From Vitrella brassicaformis (lineage: Eukaryota; Sar; Vitrellaceae): a DNA stretch of 64,000 bases. Each line of letters begins with the position of its first letter. The first letter of the stretch is position 1. A program made the translations under genes and the position numbers. The stretch lies in assembly GCA_001179505.1 (NCBI GenBank), contig CDMY01000478.1, positions 1 to 64,000 on the forward strand, read 5' to 3'. A model generated the notes under the pieces. The model searched no databases and was not told the origin of the DNA. It saw nothing but the letters and a program-made list of their open reading frames with translations. Shown one piece after another: positions 33,531 through 45,000 of this stretch.

Positions 33531-34191
33531 GATGATGAAGCTGGATATCGAGATGATGATGAGTGTGAGTATGGCCACAGCCACTATCTGTGCCGTCTGC
33601 GAACTGTCGGGGTACTCCAGCAGCAGATGGACCGACTTGCGGCAGCTGAAGCAGACATAAACAACCCGTACATGCAAGCCCACAATCGCCACGAGTTTGC
33701 GTGTTTGCGTGCCCCTCTTACACATCGGGGTCGCAGAGCACTGCGGCGATTGTGGACCCCATGCTTGGCTGTCGTGGGGCTATGTGTACGTCTGTTTGTC
33801 GCTTCAGCAGGCGGCCGACCGTGGTCGACCTCTTCACCAAAGGCCGGCGAGCGGCCTTGCGCATGTAGCGCTGCCCAGCTCCAAGTATCGTCGACATCGA
33901 ATGGCCACCGAGACGCGAGCTGGCCCCCACTCGGAGGCCCGCAGTCTCGTCCTCGGTTCGGCCATCGGCAGCCTGAGGCGCAGAATCCGGGTCAGTGGCG
34001 CCTTGTCTGTGAATTGAAGCGACGGCCCAACACTTCCACGGGCCCTTCCCCCTCCCCCCTTTTCCGCTATGTCTGTCGAGGCTCCCCCAACCTCTGCTCC
34101 CCCAGTAGCCCCTCCTGCCGGTGTGCGGTGTGCGTCGGCGTCGGCGACGGCGCAATGGGACCCCACACTCCTCCATGCTGAGCGGCTGCAC
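31466..34191 (-). CDS. Voltage-gated potassium-type channel (Kv-like six-helix subunit)
   Basis: Minus-strand exons give, in order: a basic N-terminal tail from ATG 34191; S1 (SVHLLLEYPDSSQTAQIVAV then a hydrophobic run); S2 after TLPALKDREDLSALWFSLEA; S3 (AYLNWFDLISILPFYLEVIL); S4 (RVLRAVRLTRIFRVLKLSR, basic residues every third position); the S4-S5 linker and S5; the pore helix and filter (SAMFFSLLTLTTVGYG); and S6 (ATCAVVLCVIAG joined to ISMPVGLVGFKFQIAYW). A charged tail follows with a coiled-coil-like EMEQQVKAMQEEAD and an end near ALHEGEKRTAALIAKQ. Introns at each junction keep phase. Four subunits would form a plasma- or endomembrane K+ channel. Unusually, the filter TVGYG is followed by Val rather than Asp, then about nine extra residues before S6. 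The exact 3' end is uncertain. Confidence 0.88.
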
Positions 34192-34321
34192 GCCAGGAGG
34201 GCCGCAGCAGCGGGGGAAAACCCATGGTACACATACTGAGTCTTTTGGGGGAGAATGAACGGGATGGTCGGTTCTCCTGTCATGGTTCTCTTCTTTGTTC
34301 CTGTTTGTCTGTGGTGATCAG

Positions 34322-35651
34322 GCCTAACTACCAGCCGACCAAGGACAAGCTGAAGCTGACGGCCTACCCACTGAAATACTCAAGGCCGGTGAATGACGAG
34401 ATGACCCCCTCGCCGCATCACCGAGGTGTGCATATGACTTGAATGTATGTGACACACACACTGATGTGACACACACACGTGTGTGTGAATGTCAGCCCCC
34501 TACACCTTCATCGACGAGACGCCCCTAACATTCAAGTCACATACAAAGAAAACATGGATCTTGGTGCCTCTGAAATGTCTGCCTCCTCAGGTCCCATCGT
34601 GTGCCTTCGATGCTTTACTGTGCTCGCGAGCCGGACGTGCGTCTGGGGTGGGAGAAGATCCAGAACACACCGACACTGCGGACATCGGCCAGGAACATTC
34701 TCAAGAATGCACACAAGTTCAAGTATTCCGGCCACCCGCCACTTCATCACTGCACACAGGTGGACGCCCAAACACTCAGACAGTCACCCCATTTCACAGA
34801 GGATTCGTTTGCAGTCCATTCCGCCCCCTGAAGTTGCGAATCCTCTGCCGCGGGACGGCCAGAGGAGCGGCGAGGGGGCGGGCCAGGGCCCCCTGGCATT
34901 CAGGAAGGAGGACGGGCCGGACGGCTTCTTTTTCTCCGGCTATCCCTACCTGTACCCATCAGCACAGACCTACTTCGAGCCATACAACACAGAGGTGCCA
35001 AGGATAGCCTCACTGGCGGGCACCAAGAACGTCGAGGAGCTCGTCGAGGCCGAGAGACAGCTCACTGGTCGGCCGGCGACAGTGCCGTTGAGGGATGTGG
35101 TGGATAAGATGCGGCAGGACGCGGAGTTCCGGCAGACGATGAAGCAGAGATGGCGGACAATGATTGCCAAAGCAGACCACCCACACTTGCATGGGTCGGG
35201 CAGTGGGTGCACACCCAAGAATGCGTGGATGGATGGATGGATGGATGGATGGCCAACGACGTCTCTCTGTTCTGGTGACGTGCAGAGTGTTCCCGGCGCA
35301 TGTGGCGAGGCGTTACAAGTTGGCGACGGTTGCGGTGGGTGAGGGGCAGAGGGAGGCTGCTGGCACTGTCGGCGCGCGGGAGAAAGACAGGGGGGCCACA
35401 ACCATGAGGGAAACACCCCAATACAGCATCAAGTGAGCGAGACACACAGGCTTCAGCGTGTGTCTCTCTTTGTCGTGTGTACGTACGGTTGGTTCCTCCT
35501 GTCTGTCTGTCTGTCTGTCTGTCTGTGTGTGTGTGTTTTGATCGATCGATCGATCAGGGGTTATGGCAAGAGCCATCCTTTGACGCACAAGCAAATCATC
35601 CCGCCCTACTCGAATAAGAAACATCCACTTTATGAAGCCAAGACGCAATGA
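34322..35651 (+). CDS. Conserved-looking protein of unknown function, first exon not located
   Basis: Five exons join in phase: 34322 to about 34424 (contains YQPTKDKLKLTAYPLKYSRP), about 34495-34532 (YTFIDETPLTFK), about 34592-34761 (MLYCAREPDVRLGWEKIQ), about 34805-35205 (FFFSGYPYLYPSAQTYFEPY and DVVDKMRQDAEFRQTMKQRW), one from about 35287 (FPAHVARRYKLATVAVGEG), and a last one ending TGA at 35651 (HPLTHKQIIPPYSNKKHPLY). Composition is Pro/Tyr/Lys-rich with short helical parts and no membrane segment. No domain was recognised. The start lies upstream, close to or overlapping the divergent channel gene start at 34191; no ATG-containing exon fits the required splice phase cleanly. Confidence 0.65.
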
Positions 35652-35836
35652 GTGTCCGGATACTTGGACGGACAGGCGTGGAGGGGTCTGTTGCTCATGG
35701 GCTGCGCACCACGCACTGCAGGAAACAAGACCTCCTCTGTGCTACTCTCCTAGAACCGAACGGAAACGAACGCTCTCCCACTCACAATACACACCATCCA
35801 TCAAGGCCACAGATACGCCCGCCCTTTATCTGTCTA

Positions 35837-38487
35837 TCACGCCACATCATCCTTCCCGCTAGAGATGCAGTCAGTGTGCACATGAAACCAGCACGAAACC
35901 GCGTATCTCTCACAATAGCATGGCAGCACCTGACACACACATCCATCCAGCCATCATTCCTTTCTGTGTGTGTCCATCCATCCATCCATCCATGTCCTGG
36001 ATCTGCACCCACACCGCACCCACCTCGTGTTCGATCATGTCGCTGCGGAAGAGCACGAATGTGTCCATCAGAGGGGGGATGTCGACCTGCTCAGACTCTG
36101 TCAAGGCACGCAGCTCGCCTCCATGCTGACACACACAGACACACACACACACACGTTTACACACTCACACTCACAAACGATGTCTCACCTTTGTCTGCCA
36201 ATCGGGGTTGAGGTAGACGATAAGCGTGAGAAGCCGGTTGTTGCCTGAGCACCAACACACAGTGAGTAGCTTAGCACCTGTCCAGAGGTATGCCATGCAG
36301 TGCTGAGCTGCAACCCTCCTCAACCATTAGCTCACTTTGCGATGCGTCCAGGTGCCGCACATACCGAGACCCACCACCTGAATGATGAAAGAGAGAGGTC
36401 CACCAAGCAAGGCAAGGACGCTCCGCTCTGTCTGTCTGCCCGAGAGTTACCTGGGTATCTTGTCAGCTGAATCTCAGACTTGCTGAAAGGGCCGCCATCC
36501 TCCTCATCCAACGGCCTGTTGTCTGCAGATGCCCTCTCAGGGACGTTGGCGGGTCGTCGACGCATGTGCACGGAGTTGAGGCGCCGTCGAACCGACTCGA
36601 TCCTGGAGAAACGAACGCACCCACCCATGTGCTGCGAGGCCCTGTGGCCTTCTGTTTCTGTTCGCTCACTTGTGTGCGATCTGTTTGAGTCCCCGCAGGT
36701 CAAACAGGTCCAGCGACGCCTCATTGAGCCACATCAACTCGTCGCCACGCGCACCGGAATCCTCACGCCTGGGTGGGTGGAACACACCATACACGCATCT
36801 CGGAGAGGTGGCACTGCCCATCTCGAGGGTGTGCATCGCCTCACCTCACCTCTCGGAAGGTCTGCCCATGCCGGCGCTCTTGAAGTGGCCTCCCTCATGG
36901 AGTCCCTCGGCCTCCTTCCTGGCCTCTCCACAGACGTCATCACCCACAAAATGACTGCCTGCAGTGCATGCAATGCAATCACACACAACAACCATTTCAC
37001 GAAAGAAGCATTGCACTGCATAATGCATTCCTTTCCTCGTGTCTGACAGCTCCCCGCCTCACTCACCACAGATGATTGGCAGCGTGGCACGTGGGAAAGA
37101 TCCGCTGGCTTGCTCCCTCTCACCATCTGGGTAGCCGAGCAGGGCCTCCAGCTTGCTGTCGTCATTCAGAATATCGTCGAAAACGCACTCCAAGTCCCTT
37201 TCAGCGAAGCGAAGCAAGCGGCACGAGTGAGGAAACGTTCATCGGGTTGGCAGATCCGCCATCGGTGGTTCCCTGACTCACTGTGGTTTGAGCTTTCGGA
37301 TGGGTCTTGTGTCGAGGTACTGCAGCAAACTGAAGAACACGGCCTCATTCACGTTCTTCTGCATCTCGGTGTGTGTGCAGGGGTCCCCTCTGTGGGGTTT
37401 AGGGTTTGAGAAACCCTGTTGCCGGGAGGGCCATGCATGGACACACGGCACAGCTGTACTGTACATGAAGTCAGTACGCGTATGCGTGTGGAGCTGCATG
37501 CATTCATCGTGTACGTGACTGACTTGCCCCGCCCCCTCTGTACAAACATCCCTCGGGCCCGCACAGCTGCACCCTGTGTCCTCCACCTATCGATTGACCC
37601 CCCTCCCCTCAGCCATCCATTCCCTCCTCGGATGCCTTTTTCATGACCTTCTGGGCAGCGTCCAGCAAGAAACTGTCGAAGCGAGTGACGCGGCTCTGCA
37701 GACACACACAGATCGATCAAACAAGACAGGAAAAACATGGATGGATCCACCCACCTATGCATCGCTTGCCATTGACTAGACGGCTGACCTGTGTGTACTG
37801 AGCGAGTTTCTTGACGGCGAGGTGCCTCTTCCTCTCAGCGCGCGAGTCATCGCTCAGCGACACCTGAATACTCACATCTGCACACAACACGGGCGGGCCA
37901 TGGTGCGGGCAGGCGCCATACTTGCCAGTCAGCCTCAGACGTATACCCACCTTCGAGTGCGGCGGATCGTGACCAGTGCACGTCTACGTTGGTGGCCTCC
38001 GCAAACTGGCGAAACACACTCATGCATTCGTCCCTCGGCCGACCGACACACTCACTCACCTGCACCAACAGACCAACACACATACACACGTCAACCCTCG
38101 GGCAAACCACAGGCCATGTGATGTGTCGAGGGTGTGTTAGTGGGTGCATACCCTCTCCCAGTCCACCAGGGGCAGCTTGACGGGTGACTGCGTCATCAGC
38201 GGATGGGCGTCAGCGGCGCTGTGGCCACGGCCACTCTGATTCAACATGTCCCCAACCTGCGCGAGAGAGCAGTCTCAAACAAACAGACAGCAATGATCCA
38301 GAGGTTCTTGGATGCATTCCTCCCTCCCTCTCTGTCTGTCATCTCCCACCTGTTTGCTAATCTCCTCTACGAGAGCGAGGATGAAGTCGATGTCGGTCGC
38401 CGTCACGCCTTCTTCATCCGAGTGGACCGGGTCGTTCTGGCCCGCCTGGATCTGACCCACCATAGCGTCCCAGCTCAGGTCACCCAT
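35837..38487 (-). CDS. 2-oxoglutarate/Fe(II) prolyl 4-hydroxylase, EGLN/PhyA type, with N-terminal extension
   Basis: The 3' exons on the minus strand follow EGLN-type prolyl hydroxylases closely: HFVGDDVCGEARKEAEGLH, RGDELMWLNE, SEIQLTRYPG, SRYVRHLDAS (the H-x-D iron ligands), RLLTLIVYLNPDWQ, HGGELRAL, LFRSDMIEHEV (distal His ligand) and a last exon with CERYAVSCWF (2-oxoglutarate Arg), ending TGA at 35837. In protists such enzymes (PhyA) hydroxylate Skp1 in oxygen sensing; that this one does so is inference. The 5' exons (from ATG 38487: MGDLSWDAMVGQIQAGQNDP) encode an unrecognised acidic/helical region. One exon near 37705-37620 meets an in-frame TGA unless a donor within it is used, so the N-terminal half could be a separate gene or carry a misread exon. 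Confidence 0.8.
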
Positions 38488-39638
38488 CGCCAGACACGCC
38501 ACTGACGCAACTGTTGAGAGATGAACGGACGGATGCCAGGGACTCAGTTTGTCAGGCACGGCTGTCGCTGCAAGTGGTGGATTACTCGACCCGCATCTTC
38601 TTGCGGAGCCACTCTATCGGCTAAGCACCAGAAAGGGGCAGAAATCAAAGTGGCGGCGAGAATTTGGAAAGAATTCTCGACGGGGAGACAAACCCTAAAG
38701 CCTACGATACATTTCTTCACAATTTGTGCTCTCCAGCCTTTCCCTCGCCGTATCTCCTCTGTTTCATCGTCTTGTCGGCTGGTCTTTGTCTTTTGTGGCT
38801 CGCCTTGGTCTCTCCCAGGCCCCCTCTCAACGGAGACGGTCGCCACTTCCTCATTGCAGCCGCCTGCAGCGGGAAGGCCTGACGCCTCCCTGACGCCAGC
38901 CAAGTGCAGGGCAGCCTCCTTTCGCAACGACCGCCTCGCAGCGAATGTTCAGTGTATGTTCGTCAGCCACACGAAACTGAGGAGTTGGCGATTCGTGTGT
39001 GCCGTCTCTCAGCATTCTCGCTTGGTTTGTGCGTGTCGCCTGAGTCTCCCATGCAGGAGGGTAAAGGGTCGACATCGAGAGAGCGGATGTGCTGTTTGTA
39101 CCTCCCGCAGAGGAGGCTGAGGATAAATATTTTAATTCACAAAGAGAGTGTCCTCAAGAAATAATCAGCCGTGCTGTTTCTGGTGGTTGTGGTGAGATCA
39201 GAATGCAGCCCCGACGACGCGGCAACCTGCTGTCCGGACGAGCCGTTGACGAGACGTTGGAAAAAAAGGAAATGATCACCCCTCAGGCGCGGCTACTGTT
39301 TTCTGGTGGTTGTGGTGTAATCAGAATGGTTACGGCGGGGGCCTCAGGCATCCGCCGACGACGCAGCAACCTGCTGCATCCTCGGAGAACAAATCCTTGA
39401 CGCCGTTGACGAGACGTTGGTGAGAGAAAGAAGTGAGTTCCTTTCTGTTGCCGTGTCGGCGTCGAACTGTGTCCCCTTGTGTTTCAGTTCTAGTCTTCCG
39501 CAAGCTCATACCGGTCGGCTCTTCGCGCTGCGCCAAGAGCCGCTCAAGACATCACGGACGCTGCGGGAGGTCCCGCTCAACCGACTCTCAACCAACCCCT
39601 CCCGTCTTCAAGGTTACACGTGGGAGGCAACAAAAACG
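38488..39638. other. Intergenic stretch, no supported gene
   Basis: Divergent interval between the hydroxylase gene (-) and the coiled-coil gene (+). Open frames of 70-200 codons exist but lack coding character or introns. It includes a direct repeat at 39171-39420. Confidence 0.45.
39171..39420. repeat. Direct repeat of about 100 bases, two divergent copies
   Basis: 39175-39259 and 39295-39420 share TTTCTGGTGGTTGTGGTG, ATCAGAATG, CGACGACGC, GCAACCTGCTG and a perfect CCGTTGACGAGACGTTGG end. The second copy carries about 35 extra bases. Copies lie just upstream of the coiled-coil gene. Confidence 0.7.
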
Positions 39639-40641
39639 ATGATGACGATGAAGGACGACGCCCAGGAGAGGGCCGGTGAGACCGAGCTTGAGAAGCTCGA
39701 GAAGATGGTTAGACGTGACCGCGAGCTGGCAGCAGGTGAGCCTCGCTCAATCGCATGCCAAATTTGTTGCATACACGCAGAGGGGGGGCACAGGTAGCTG
39801 GGCAGATGGGCAGTTAGCTACGTGGGAGCGCTGCGTGTGTGTGACGGCACTGCACACATGGTTGGCCTCAATTGGTGTTGGTTCTGTGGGTCTGGTGTTG
39901 CAGAGCTGGCCCGTTACGACCGCCGGCAGCTGCTGGAGCTGTGGACGGAGAAGGAGCACCTGCAGGGTAGGCCCCAACACCAGCATACCTCCCTGTCAGT
40001 CGCGGTCAGTTGTTTATTGACGAGTGGCTGTGTGTGGTCCGCGGCGTGCAGGGCTTGTGAATAAGTGGCGGGAGAGGCAGCAGGCCGACGCAGAGAGGCT
40101 GAATAAGGCGCTCAACAACATGGAGAAGGCCAAATCGAACCAGGTGCGTACACGAATGTGCGTCGTCGGCATGTACGCACGGCACGGCACGGCACTGCCT
40201 CCGTGCTTGTGTGCTTGTGTGTGATGTGGATGCAGAACATACTCGTCGCCGCTGCCGCCAAACTGGAGGTCAGAGGCTGAGCCCCCCTCTCCCCCCACTC
40301 ACACACACATAAGCACAGAGAGAGATACCTGTCTTGTCCCTTTCTGCGTCTCACAGGAGAAGAAGGAGGAGCTGGAGAAGGAAAACGCCTCGCTGAAGGC
40401 CACGGTAGCCAAGCTGCAGCAGGTACACATGCATACTCCACAGACAGCTCAAAGCACACAGAGAGGAGCATCCATGCGCACACACCCAACACACATGTGC
40501 TTTGTTCGTTCGTGTTGCACATATCAGCAACTAGAGGCGGTGACCAGCCCAGCCCAGCCGTCCACGGCGTCGGGCAGCCCGGCCTCAGCGTCGGCTTCCC
40601 CGTCACTCTCAGGTTGCAGCTGTTCCGTCGCACAGCACTGA
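39639..40641 (+). CDS. Short coiled-coil protein, unrecognised
   Basis: Six small exons in phase from ATG 39639: KDDAQERAGETELEKLEKMV, ELARYDRRQLLELWTEKEH, NKWRERQQADAERLNKALNN, a short NILVAAAAKLE exon, an EKKEELEKENASLKATVAKL exon and a Ser/Ala/Pro-rich last exon ending at a TGA at 40639. Heptad-like Leu spacing and charge indicate coiled coil. After the TGA the same frame stays open with coding-like PVIGPAPDSPHESLSLLEE as far as 40730, so either the stop ends the gene or the gene is broken or longer. Introns again carry CA and TG tracts. Confidence 0.55.
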
Positions 40642-40741
40642 GAACCCCCTTTTCCCGTCATCGGCCCCGCACCGGACTCGCCCCACGAGTCCCTCTCGCT
40701 GCTAGAAGAGACATCAAGGCGATCAGCCTAAAGAGGAGGAG

Positions 40742-40910
40742 GAGAAGGTATGGGTGTTGTTCCCTCCATGTCCTTATCTGTCTCTGCTGCCATGTCTCTG
40801 TGTGTGTTTTGTGTCTTCAGCCGCAGTGTATCGCTGCCTTCATTTTATATCTGTGGACATATTTGCTTCACTTCTTCGGATGGGTCTCTGTTCTGCGAGG
40901 ATTTTGATGC
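40742..40910 (+). repeat. Repeated intron/last-exon unit, copy 1
   Basis: A GTATGGG-type donor, a TG/CT-rich intron, TTCAG and then CCGCAGTGTATCGCTGCCTT followed by CATTTTATATC. The same order recurs at 41851-41995 and, more diverged, at 43945-44060. After the acceptor the exon encodes a hydrophobic PQCIAAFILYLWTYLLHFF before a stop. Confidence 0.75.
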
Positions 40911-41112
40911 AGAGCGTACCTCCGCGCAGAGGAGGCCGATAGAAAAGCTGGTAAGAAAGATACTTTCGCGAAACACATTTTCTTCCTTCCCTTTCCCGGC
41001 GGCCGAGAAGGCACGCAAGTAAGGCAGAATAGAGAGGAAAAAGCACATAATTGCACATGTCCTTTATTTGCTTTATTCTGCCTCGGAAACAATGTGTGCT
41101 GCTGTCCTTTCA

Positions 41113-41847
41113 GTACCTCGCTGATGGACACCCTGACGTCGCCCTACTGGAGATACAGGACGATGACACCGTCCGCGGCACAGCCCCGGCCCAGATCGCA
41201 GCCGACAATGGTGGGTGGCGTCGAGTGCATCTTACGATACCATTTGCGTGCCTTCGCTGCTTCTGTTGGCGCAGCTAGGGCGTCTGCGGTGTGCCTGCAA
41301 GATGCTGGGGGTGTCTGAGTGGGACAACAAGACGCTGGTCCGCCACGCCTACCACAAAGGCCCTGCAGCACCACCCCGACAAAGGCGGCACCAAGAGGGC
41401 TTCCAGCGGCTCAAGAGGGCGTACGAGCTGGTGCATGCAGCGCCGCCATCGCCCAAGAGCTGTGAGGAGGGCGAGGCCACGGGTGCGTGCCTCGACAGGC
41501 TGAGTGGTCTGTGCCCTTAGTGCGCCAAGATGTACCAGGTGCGTGCATTGCGTTTGTGAGAAAGTCATGTCTCTCTCACCTGATGTTTCCTCCATGGGTC
41601 GTCTTCTCGTCAGGCCGAGATGGAGGCGGCGTTGAGGGAGATGACGTGGGAGGCCGAGGCCAAGGCGGCAGTGGCAGAGGAGGAGGCCCACGCCGCGACC
41701 ACCCCCGCCGCCACGGTCAGCAGCCGCCCCTCCTTTCACACCGACCAGAGGCCGCCCGTCACCAGCAGGGGGGAGGGGCTCTGGAGCCGCTGGTTTCCAG
41801 ACCCCTTCTGCACCTGCTGCGGCTTTCCAAGAGGACGACTAACCTGA
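41113..41847 (+). pseudogene. J-domain (DnaJ-like) protein, frame-disrupted
   Basis: An exon beginning YLADGHPDVALLEIQDDDT is followed by MLGVSEWDNKTLVRHAYHK. The next bases, read one base on, give ALQHHPDKGG, the J-domain HPD motif that stimulates Hsp70 ATPase; the original frame then resumes as EGFQRLKRAYELVHA. Two compensating one-base shifts thus flank the HPD loop (an extra A in CACAAAGGCC is the simplest explanation of the first). An in-frame TAG at about 41518 precedes CAKMYQ and the last exon AEMEAALREMTWEAEAKAAV, unless a very short intron removes it. Splice phase into the J exon also does not fit. Likely a decayed member of the local coiled-coil cluster. Confidence 0.6.
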
Positions 41848-41850
41848 GGA

Positions 41851-41995
41851 AGAGGTATGGGCGTCGGAAGATACTGCTTCTTTGACCGATGTCTCTGTCT
41901 CTGCTGCCGTGTCTCTGTGTGTTTTGTGTCTTCAGCCGCAGTGTATCGCTGCCTTCATTTTATATCCGTGGACATTCTTATTTCACTTCAGCGGC
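41851..41995 (+). repeat. Repeated intron/last-exon unit, copy 2
   Basis: Matches 40742-40910: the 30 bases ending CATTTTATAT are identical, as is the preceding TGTCTCTGTGTGTTTTGTGT stretch apart from one TG unit. It follows the J-domain-like locus in the same relative position, which suggests duplicated gene ends. Confidence 0.75.
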
Positions 41996-42240
41996 GCTGG
42001 ATTCCCTACAGCAAGGAAAGCGACAGGTTAGAAAAGAAGACCGGAGGCATGGAGACAGGTCGATGAAACAAACACATTCTCTGTCCGTCAGCTTGCCTTC
42101 ATCCCTCTGCTATAGTCATTGCCTTTATCCCTCTGCTGGTCGACTACAGCCGAATTCAGCTCATTTGATAAATTCTCAGCTGACACCAGCCCATCAAAGC
42201 TCTAACAGGTCCTGTGGGTTGCTGCCTGCCTTGTCTGCAG

Positions 42241-43639
42241 GTCCCACCTCCATGAGGTCGGCTGGCAGGACTCGGAGGTCAGCGAGTCAGAGACGAAAAG
42301 CCTCAGCGAGTGCGCCCGCCAACTCAACATACTGCACGGCCTACTGGACAAGTACTGGAGGAGCTGGCGGACACTGGCGGCAGACCGGACCCTGACTCAA
42401 TCAGAAGGAAGTACTCTATCGCCAGTGAGTTGCGCGTACACACAGAGAAGGGAGGTGGATGCATCATCCCTCCACGGTGACATTTGTTTTCTCTTGGTGT
42501 GCAGCTGGAAGTGTAGGTGGCCGAGATCCTCAAACGGCGAGCAGCACGTCAGCAACAAGCCGACCAGTATCATCAGCCTCCTGACCGTGTTGGCCATCCC
42601 GATGGTGGTCAAGATCGACCCTCTCCACGATGTGGCCGACCCCCTGAATGAGAAACACTATCCAAAAATATGAGGGGTGCGTTGAGGGCCCGCAGCGGGG
42701 CAATCGCCACAGATGAATACTCGGAGGATGCACTTATCTTGGCTGTCTATCTGTCTATGTGTCTGTCTGCCTGTCGGTGCTGTGTTCAATTGTATCTGCA
42801 GATCAGCAGTCAGGACTGGAGGTTCTCGAAGTACGAGAACCCTCGTCTTCCAGAAAGTCAGAGTCCCAAACTCGTTCATGCGGGCCTTCTTCCGCCACCT
42901 GCCCCTGGGCGAGGCGCCCCCTGCGCCAACAAACAAGAGCCACCAAGTTAAGCGCCGACACAAGGACAAGATGGCCCAGTTGGAGCAGGTCTTGAACGAG
43001 GTCCGTCGTGGCGTGAGGCAGAATTCGGACCAGCTCAAGGCGGGCGATGTGCAGATCGTCGAGCCAGAGGAGCTGTCACAAGGTCAGGGAGACAAGAAAT
43101 GAATGCGATATGTGACAGGCAGGTTACTGAATGGTTGGACGTGTATAGTACTCTGTCCATGTGTCTGTGTGACAGGTGCTGGTGGTGCCATGAATTGGGT
43201 GGAGTTGTCGCCTGCGCCGACCGTGGGGCAGCAGCGAATGTCCCTGCCCTCCAACGCTCAGCAGCAGCGAGAGCCGTCGGCCCCCCGCCTCACAGGAGGG
43301 GTGGTTCCTCCGCGAGTCCGCTGGCCACCCCGAGTGGCTGTATGAGCGGCACTTCGCCGGCCCCGTGAGGCAGGAAGCCCACAAGATGCGCACGGCCGCC
43401 AACTCTCACATGGCCATGGCGGTCAGCGATCTGCAGAGGGTGGCAACGGAGGGGAGCGCCATGCAGATAATATATGGCTGCTGAGGGCGGTGGAGAAGCG
43501 GCTCCGGTGGGAGGAGGAGAGAGGGGCCGGAGGCGACGAGGAGGCCAAGAAGGACCTGGCCATGGCACAGGCCCTGATAAGGTGGGGGATGGACCCGTGT
43601 GAGGAGGAGAGGGAAGTCACAGACGCCATCATCAAGTGA
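42241..43639 (+). pseudogene. Coiled-coil protein of the same cluster, frame-disrupted
   Basis: Coding-like exons appear in order: ETKSLSECARQLNILHGLLD (about 42246-42421), a segment from 42498 that is open as EILKRRAARQQQADQ only after a TAG and as SIISLLTVLAIPMVV in another frame, KRRHKDKMAQLEQVLNEVRR (about 42950-43080), and a last exon from about 43177. In the last exon VGQQRMSLPSNAQQQREPS must shift frame to continue as WFLRESAGHPEWLYERHF, then shift again (a doubled TA near 43470) to RAVEKRLRWEEE and DPCEEEREVTDAIIK before TGA at 43639. At least two shifts are needed. No known domain. Confidence 0.5.
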
Positions 43640-43944
43640 GAAGAAACACACACGGCTTGCATCGGCTCTTTGCGCGCTGTCCATACCAAAGATGTGTCTG
43701 TTTGCGCGTTGTCCGCTGTTCCCTCGCAGGCGTTGCCGGGCATTCGTGTAAGGGCGAGGGGCTGATGGCATCGCACAGAGGAGATAGGGGGGCGGGTGCT
43801 GTATGGATATTGTGATGAGGTTTGGAGGCTCGAGCGTCTGAAGGGCGCCCAGCAGCTGACTTGCGGTCGGGCGCTGATCCCATGGCAATATCGGCAAGAC
43901 CGAGACAGCCTCGTGAGTGAGCTGTGGATAAAGCATAGGATGTT

Positions 43945-44060
43945 TGCTATTGTATGTCTCTGTTTGTCGGCATTGTTTGTGTCTTCATGCAGCCCCATCA
44001 CATCGCTGTTTGCATTTTATATTCGTCGTTGGTTGCTGAGTTGTGTCCGCCAGCTGTGAT
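43945..44060 (+). repeat. Repeated intron/last-exon unit, diverged copy 3
   Basis: Intron-like TGTCTCTGTTTGTCGGC... TTCATGCAG is followed by a CATCGCTGTTTGCATTTTATAT stretch resembling copies 1 and 2. It again lies downstream of a coiled-coil-like locus. A shorter similar string occurs near 54790. Confidence 0.5.
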
Positions 44061-45000
44061 GAGGTGCGTGCCGTGACCAAAACGATAGGCTGAGGGACTC
44101 ACTCGTCGGTCAAATGAGCTCGATGACCAGTACACGTGCACGGTCGTTCAGCAATGCAGACACATGTGTCCACAACACGTCTATGCGCCCGTACACACAT
44201 ACATCCTTGATACACACAGACATGAGAAAGCCATAACACGTCATGCCACCGTTCACTCCCCCAGGATCACACCCATCTGGGTGGCGACGCGATTCATGTT
44301 CTGAATCTTGACAGCGCTTCCCTCAGTCTCTCTGATATGGCCGGTCGTCAGAAACAATTAACGTGCGAGCCGTTGGCCCCTCAGCCCATCAATGTCCAAG
44401 GCCAACACAGGTCTTACATTAGGATTGGCAATTTGCCACTGTAACTGATTTGGACCTCCTCTGCGCATACGCACGAACGGATGAATCGATTTCTTTTCTG
44501 GTGAGCCCAGGGCGCCGCAGACGTCATTGATTACCCTGCGGAGGCCTCAGAATCAGCAAAGGGCCTCATCTTCCCGGCGGCATTGGCGAGCTCAGATCGC
44601 GGAGGACAAACGCGGCTCCTCGCGACGTGACTGTCGATGAAGGAAGATGAAGGAAGGCCTCCTGAAGTGCTGCAAGTCTCCTCTCCTGAAGATCCTGCTC
44701 CTCCCTCCTCATCTCGCGGCGTCCGCTGCGCAACCTCGGGAGGCTTGTTCACTGCCAAGGCCGCCGTGCCCCACCCACATCGATGTGAGCCGCAATGGCA
44801 TCCCTCCCAACGCCGACGCTGCAGCGCGGACACCCGCCACGTGAAGATTCTATGAGTGTGTGGGACACTCGAGCACCCACCAGCCACTGCCAGGGCTGAA
44901 ATGACGGAAGGTACACACACACGACACGATCAGAGAAAGAGAGGGGGAAGCGGATGGTCTGAGGTCTGTTCTGCTATGTGGTGTCTGTTGTGCGAGGCAG
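44061..45000. other. Mostly unannotated stretch
   Basis: No clear gene. A plus-strand frame at 44647-44844 begins with a leader-like LLKCCKSPLLKILLLPPHL and could be a tiny secreted protein, but a second frame at 44637 is equally open. A short exon-like MTE with a GTACAC donor ends near 44911. Confidence 0.4.
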
